9,752 bases of DNA, taken from the NCBI GenBank assembly GCA_019113665.1, contig DXGW01000078.1, positions 1 through 9,752 on the forward strand, read 5' to 3'. Source of the DNA: Candidatus Alistipes excrementipullorum (GTDB lineage: Bacteria > Bacteroidota > Bacteroidia > Bacteroidales > Rikenellaceae). A program made the position numbers and the translations under genes. Every line of letters begins with the position of its first letter. The stretch's first letter is position 1. Below are positions 6,915 to 9,752 of the stretch, in pieces. The notes under the pieces are model-generated. The model was not told where the DNA came from. It was given only the letters and a program-made list of their open reading frames with translations, and made no database searches.

Positions 6915-7697
6915 ATGGAGAAGAGATACAAGGCCAAGGTTGTGATTCCGGTATACCGCCCCTCGCTTGCGGCAGGGGAGCAGGCTTCGTTGCGCAATAC
7001 GTTAGACAAACTCGGACAATGGCCGATCGTGTTGCTCAAGCCTCGGGGCCTTGATATCTCCGCCGTGACCGACGGCCTTCCGCCGCATGAGGAACTGGAG
7101 GTCTCGGACGAGTGGCTGGGCTCCAGAAACGGCATACACGGATACAACGTCATGATGTTGTCGCGCGGTTTCTATGAACTGTTCGCCGATACGGACTATA
7201 TACTGGTATGTCATACCGATGCATGGATCTTCCGCGACGAACTGGAGATGTGGTGCGACCGCGGCTACGACTGTGTGGCTGCACCGTGGATCAGGCGCCG
7301 GGTATACGACTTGCCGCTGGTAAAACAGTATATGAGGTTGAGATACCGCATGGCGAAGCGACCGGGAGAACTGCTCAAGCAGGACATATACGGCAGGATA
7401 GGCAACGGCGGGCTTACGCTGCGCCGCGTCGACTCGTTTATCGGCGCGTGCGACAGGTATGCGGCCGAGACTGAACGCTTCAAGTCGGGGCGCGGCCATC
7501 TGTGGAACGAGGACGTCTTCTGGGCTACGGTACCTGCCGGATTCCGTTACCCGACGCCGGAGGAGGCTCTCGCCTTCGCTTTCGATACCAATCCCCGATA
7601 TTGTTACCGTCTGTGCGGCGGGCGCCTTCCGTTCGGCTGTCACAGCTGGAACAAGCCCCGCATGTGGCGCTTCTGGCGCAATATCATCTCGTTTTAG
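6915..7697 (+). CDS. DUF5672-family glycosyltransferase-like protein
   Basis: Cytosolic-looking protein of 260 residues matching the layout of DUF5672, a family with a glycosyltransferase A-like fold and no established general reaction. The N-terminal strand KVVIPVYRP is followed by LRNTLDKLGQWPIVLLKP. The segment DYILVCHTDAWIF contains a Thr-Asp (D102) at the place where GT-A enzymes carry their metal/nucleotide-binding acid. GNGGLTLRR (163-171), WNEDVFW (197-203, likely catalytic acids E199/D200) and FGCHSWNK (240-247) are the conserved family blocks. It lacks a signal peptide or membrane segment. It lies 6 bases behind the oxidoreductase, with an A/T-rich stretch before the ATG, so it is probably read from the same transcript. 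The adjacent convergent glf and DUF4422 genes suggest a role in a surface glycan. Its 3' end overlaps the DUF4422 gene by 14 bases. Activity is inferred only. Confidence 0.85.
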   Translation: MEKRYKAKVVIPVYRPSLAAGEQASLRNTLDKLGQWPIVLLKPRGLDISAVTDGLPPHEELEVSDEWLGSRNGIHGYNVMMLSRGFYELFADTDYILVCHTDAWIFRDELEMWCDRGYDCVAAPWIRRRVYDLPLVKQYMRLRYRMAKRPGELLKQDIYGRIGNGGLTLRRVDSFIGACDRYAAETERFKSGRGHLWNEDVFWATVPAGFRYPTPEEALAFAFDTNPRYCYRLCGGRLPFGCHSWNKPRMWRFWRNIISF

Positions 7698-8517
7698 GTT
7701 TGTTGCGGTAGAAGGGCCGCGTAATGGTGTACAGCATGTTGTTCATCACGCTGTGGAACATGTAGCTGGCAAGTCCCTTTTTCTTGTCGTCTGTAACCAT
7801 CGTTACGGTCTGGTATTTGACAATCAGCCCGTTCCGTCGTGCGTAGACCGACATCAATCTCTCGCTCATATATCCGAAAATGCGGGCCTGCACCGGGTCT
7901 GACGGAATTTCTATCCTGCGTTCGGCCTCGAAGAGTATGTCGAACAGCCATTTGGAGTACTCCTCGAACCGCAGCCACGGCATCACGAACATGTTGAAAT
8001 GCGACAGCATGTTGTTGTGGAAGAATACGTGGTCGAACGACTCGACATAGTCCGGATAGAGTTCCTGTACAATCTCGCGCAGAGTGTCGATGTCCTCCTG
8101 CCTGTGGCACCGTGAATAGTCGCGGTATAGGTTGTAGGCGTATGGCTTCGGTTTGGACATCACCATGTCGTAGCGGCTGAACAGCCTGTCGAAGTCGGGT
8201 ACCGGGTGCGGCGATGAGAAGAACTGCCGTGTCGGTGCCGTCACGACGTTGCATGTGTCGGAGCCGAAGTCGAAATAGCGCCGGTAGTGGCACAGCCCGA
8301 CGTAATCGGCGCCCTTGAGGTTCTTCCATGCCCAGTAGTGGGCCGTCAGTTCGCAAAAGTTGCGGTTGCGGGTGCTGATGTTGTCGCCCGTATTGTCGCC
8401 CGTGAATCCCAGGTCGACTCCTGATATTGCCTTGCCTACCTGTATGGGCATGTATGGCGGTTCCGCGAGGCACTCGTCCTGTTTGTGGGCACAGACGAGA
8501 ATAACGGTCTTACTCAT
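7684..8517 (-). CDS. DUF4422-family glycosyltransferase-like protein
   Basis: Protein of 277 residues matching DUF4422, a family common in capsule, exopolysaccharide and lipopolysaccharide gene clusters and thought to transfer sugars, often galactofuranose or galactose. The N-terminus VILVCAHK leads to the strongest signature at residues 41-82: GDNTGDNIS, then NFCELTAHYWAWKN (53-66) and YVGLCHYRRYF (72-82). A second conserved block is HNNMLSHFNMFVMPW. No membrane segment or signal peptide is visible. The ATG lies inside the end of glf (overlap 8510-8517, shared sequence ATGAGTAA), so translation is probably coupled and Glf product and this enzyme may be used together. Transfer of galactofuranose is an inference from this pairing. 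The last 14 bases overlap the DUF5672 gene on the other strand, and no terminator hairpin is seen between them. Confidence 0.88.
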   Translation of the reverse strand: MSKTVILVCAHKQDECLAEPPYMPIQVGKAISGVDLGFTGDNTGDNISTRNRNFCELTAHYWAWKNLKGADYVGLCHYRRYFDFGSDTCNVVTAPTRQFFSSPHPVPDFDRLFSRYDMVMSKPKPYAYNLYRDYSRCHRQEDIDTLREIVQELYPDYVESFDHVFFHNNMLSHFNMFVMPWLRFEEYSKWLFDILFEAERRIEIPSDPVQARIFGYMSERLMSVYARRNGLIVKYQTVTMVTDDKKKGLASYMFHSVMNNMLYTITRPFYRNKPKTR

Positions 8518-9607
8518 CTAACTTCAGTTTTAGGGCGCTTGCAATCACCTTGTCCATGTCGTAGTAGCGGTACTCGCCGAGCCTGCCGCCGAAAATTACC
8601 TTCGGGTCGTCGGCCGCCAGGGCGCGGTAACGCTCGTACAGGGCGTTGTTGCGTTCGTCGTTTATGGGGTAGTAGGGCTCCTTGCCCTCGGCAAAGGTGT
8701 CGGGGTATTCGCGCGTGATGACCGTCGACGGCTGTGTGCCGAACTCGAAGTGCTTGTGCTCGATGATGCGTGTATAGGGAACCTCGCGTGCCGTGTAGTT
8801 CACTACGGCGCAACCCTGGTAGTTGGGCGTGTCGAGCCGTTCTGTCTCGAAGCGGAGTGAGCGATATTGCAACTGACCGAAACGGTATCCGTAGTATTCG
8901 TCGATGCGGCCCGTGAAGATTATCCGCTTGCATGAGACCTCCCATTTTTCGCGGTCGTCGAAGAAATCGGTGTTCAGCCTGACCTCGGATCCTTCGAGCA
9001 GCGCGTCGACGATGCGGTTGTATCCGCCCTTGGGAATACCCTGGTACGGGTCGTTGAAGTAGTTGTTGTCGAATGTCATGCGCACGGGCAGACGCTTTAT
9101 GATAAATGCCGGAAGCTCGCGGGCGTCGCAGCCCCACTGTTTCTCGGTATATCCCTTTACGAGGGTCTCGTATATGTCGCGTCCGACGAGCGATATGGCC
9201 TGCTCCTCGAGGTTGTGCGGTTCTGTGATGCCTGCTTCGCGGCGCTGTTCGTCGATCTTTGCCTGCGCCTCGGCCGGTGTAGTCACTCCCCACATCGCGT
9301 AGAACGTGTTCATGTTGAAGGGCAGGTTGTAGAGCTTGCCGCGGTAGTTGGCTACCGGTGAGTTCACGTAGTTGTTGAACTCGGCGAAGCGGTTCACGAA
9401 CTCCCACACTTCGCGGTCCGACGTGTGGAATATGTGTGCCCCGTACTTGTGGACGTTGATGCCGTCGATCTCCTCGCAGTGTACGTTGCCGCCGGTATGG
9501 CTGCGCTTGTCCAGTACGAGGACCTTCTTGCCGGCCTTTGTGGCCCGGTAGGCCGTGACGGCACCGAAGAGACCGGCACCTACTATCAGGTAATCGTATT
9601 CGTGCAT
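8510..9607 (-). CDS. glf: UDP-galactopyranose mutase
   Basis: Flavoenzyme that interconverts UDP-galactopyranose and UDP-galactofuranose, the donor for galactofuranose residues in surface glycans; it acts in the cytosol with reduced FAD. The 365-residue length is normal for bacterial Glf. The FAD-binding motif LIVGAGLFGAVTA (7-19) is followed by VLVLDKRSHTGGNVH (29-43) and HKYGAHIFHT (53-62, with the active-site loop). GYTEKQWG (152-159), PVRMTFDNNYF (174-184) and GIPKGGY (190-196) are family blocks. R280 in VPYTRIIEHKHF and Y348/Y349 in GGRLGEYRYYDMD fall where substrate-binding Arg and Tyr residues lie in characterised enzymes. All expected key residues seem to be present. ATG 9607 is the start because the FAD motif begins a few residues later and a promoter element lies 28 bases upstream. 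Overlap with the following DUF4422 gene indicates an operon. Confidence 0.97.
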   Translation of the reverse strand: MHEYDYLIVGAGLFGAVTAYRATKAGKKVLVLDKRSHTGGNVHCEEIDGINVHKYGAHIFHTSDREVWEFVNRFAEFNNYVNSPVANYRGKLYNLPFNMNTFYAMWGVTTPAEAQAKIDEQRREAGITEPHNLEEQAISLVGRDIYETLVKGYTEKQWGCDARELPAFIIKRLPVRMTFDNNYFNDPYQGIPKGGYNRIVDALLEGSEVRLNTDFFDDREKWEVSCKRIIFTGRIDEYYGYRFGQLQYRSLRFETERLDTPNYQGCAVVNYTAREVPYTRIIEHKHFEFGTQPSTVITREYPDTFAEGKEPYYPINDERNNALYERYRALAADDPKVIFGGRLGEYRYYDMDKVIASALKLKLDE

Positions 9608-9634
9608 ATCTTATATCGAAATAGGATTATCATA

Positions 9635-9642
9635 CAAACTTA
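9635..9642 (-). promoter_or_regulatory. Promoter -7 element of the glf operon
   Basis: TAAGTTTG on the minus strand matches TAnnTTTG exactly, 28 bases upstream of the glf ATG at 9607, giving a leader of about 20 bases. The gap is A/T-rich with no Shine-Dalgarno motif. There is no clear TTTG at the -33 distance. Confidence 0.58.
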
Positions 9643-9694
9643 ATAAAAAGTATGCGGATTTCCGTCATCTGTGCTCCTAAAATGGGAAATGTGG

Positions 9695-9727
9695 TAAGAA
9701 AACGCCTTCAGAGAGCATTCTGAGGGC
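9695..9727 (-). terminator. Hairpin terminator for a gene right of the window
   Basis: On the minus strand GCCCTCAGA (9727-9719) pairs with TCTGAAGGC (9712-9704) around a six-base loop, with eight of nine positions paired, followed by GTTTTCTTAC. This fits an intrinsic terminator for a transcript coming from the right and ending about 50 bases before the glf promoter. The T-run is short and interrupted, so it could instead be a regulatory hairpin. The rest of 9608-9752 shows no gene. Confidence 0.42.
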
Positions 9728-9752
9728 AATTTGCCGGGTTTATGATGCTGAA

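Noticed and set aside
8514..9407. A long second frame on the minus strand inside glf
   Set aside because: Same-strand out-of-frame shadow of glf; the true frame has the full set of Glf motifs.
9725..9735. Small inverted repeat GGCAA-T-TTGCC near the right edge
   Set aside because: Only five base pairs with a one-base centre and no T-run; it is too short to support a function.
1..9752. CRISPR array, insertion sequence, integrase or attachment site at the tRNA
   Set aside because: No spaced repeats, transposase or integrase motifs, or duplicated tRNA 3' end were seen. The tRNA neighbours look like ordinary chromosomal genes.

Overview
The window looks like chromosomal DNA from a Bacteroidales gut-type bacterium. 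Three signs support this: a SusC/RagA TonB-dependent transporter, a divergently transcribed membrane-bound TPR/helix-turn-helix regulator of a kind typical of that order, and several promoter -7 elements of the Bacteroidetes form TAnnTTTG without E. coli-like -10/-35 boxes. The coding DNA is fairly GC-rich, with short AT-rich gaps between genes. That would fit a GC-rich Bacteroidales genus such as Alistipes or a relative, but the genus is inference only.

Layout. (1) Positions 1-3042, minus strand: a SusC-family outer-membrane transporter, complete at the N-terminus and missing only its last few residues at the left edge. A SusD partner would be expected further left and is not in the window. 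(2) 3043-3391: AT-rich divergent intergenic region holding the regulator promoter and possible operator repeats. (3) 3392-5110, plus strand: a 572-residue SusR-like/DUF6377-like regulator with signal peptide, helical repeat sensor, one membrane segment, coiled coil and C-terminal helix-turn-helix. It probably controls the divergent susC operon. (4) 5136-5168: a terminator hairpin that works in both directions, shared by the regulator and a minus-strand tRNA-Leu(UAG) at 5171-5252. (5) 5355-6908 and 6915-7697, plus strand: a COG2509-type FAD-dependent oxidoreductase and a DUF5672 glycosyltransferase-like protein, 6 bases apart and probably co-transcribed. (6) 7684-9607, minus strand: UDP-galactopyranose mutase (glf) followed, with an 8-base overlap, by a DUF4422 glycosyltransferase-like protein. 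This pair converges on the DUF5672 gene and overlaps it by 14 bases at the 3' ends. (7) 9608-9752: the glf promoter and a hairpin terminator for whatever lies to the right.

Functionally there are two themes. The left half is a nutrient-uptake module: the sensor/regulator spans the inner membrane and the SusC channel imports a glycan or peptide across the outer membrane. The right half suggests surface-glycan synthesis. Glf makes UDP-galactofuranose, and the two glycosyltransferase-like proteins could use it or act on the same glycan. The points most worth a second look are a nine-G tract inside susC that could switch it on and off, and a three-fold 21-base repeat that sets the coiled-coil length in the neighbouring regulator. 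No CRISPR array, insertion sequence, phage gene or clear defence system is visible.
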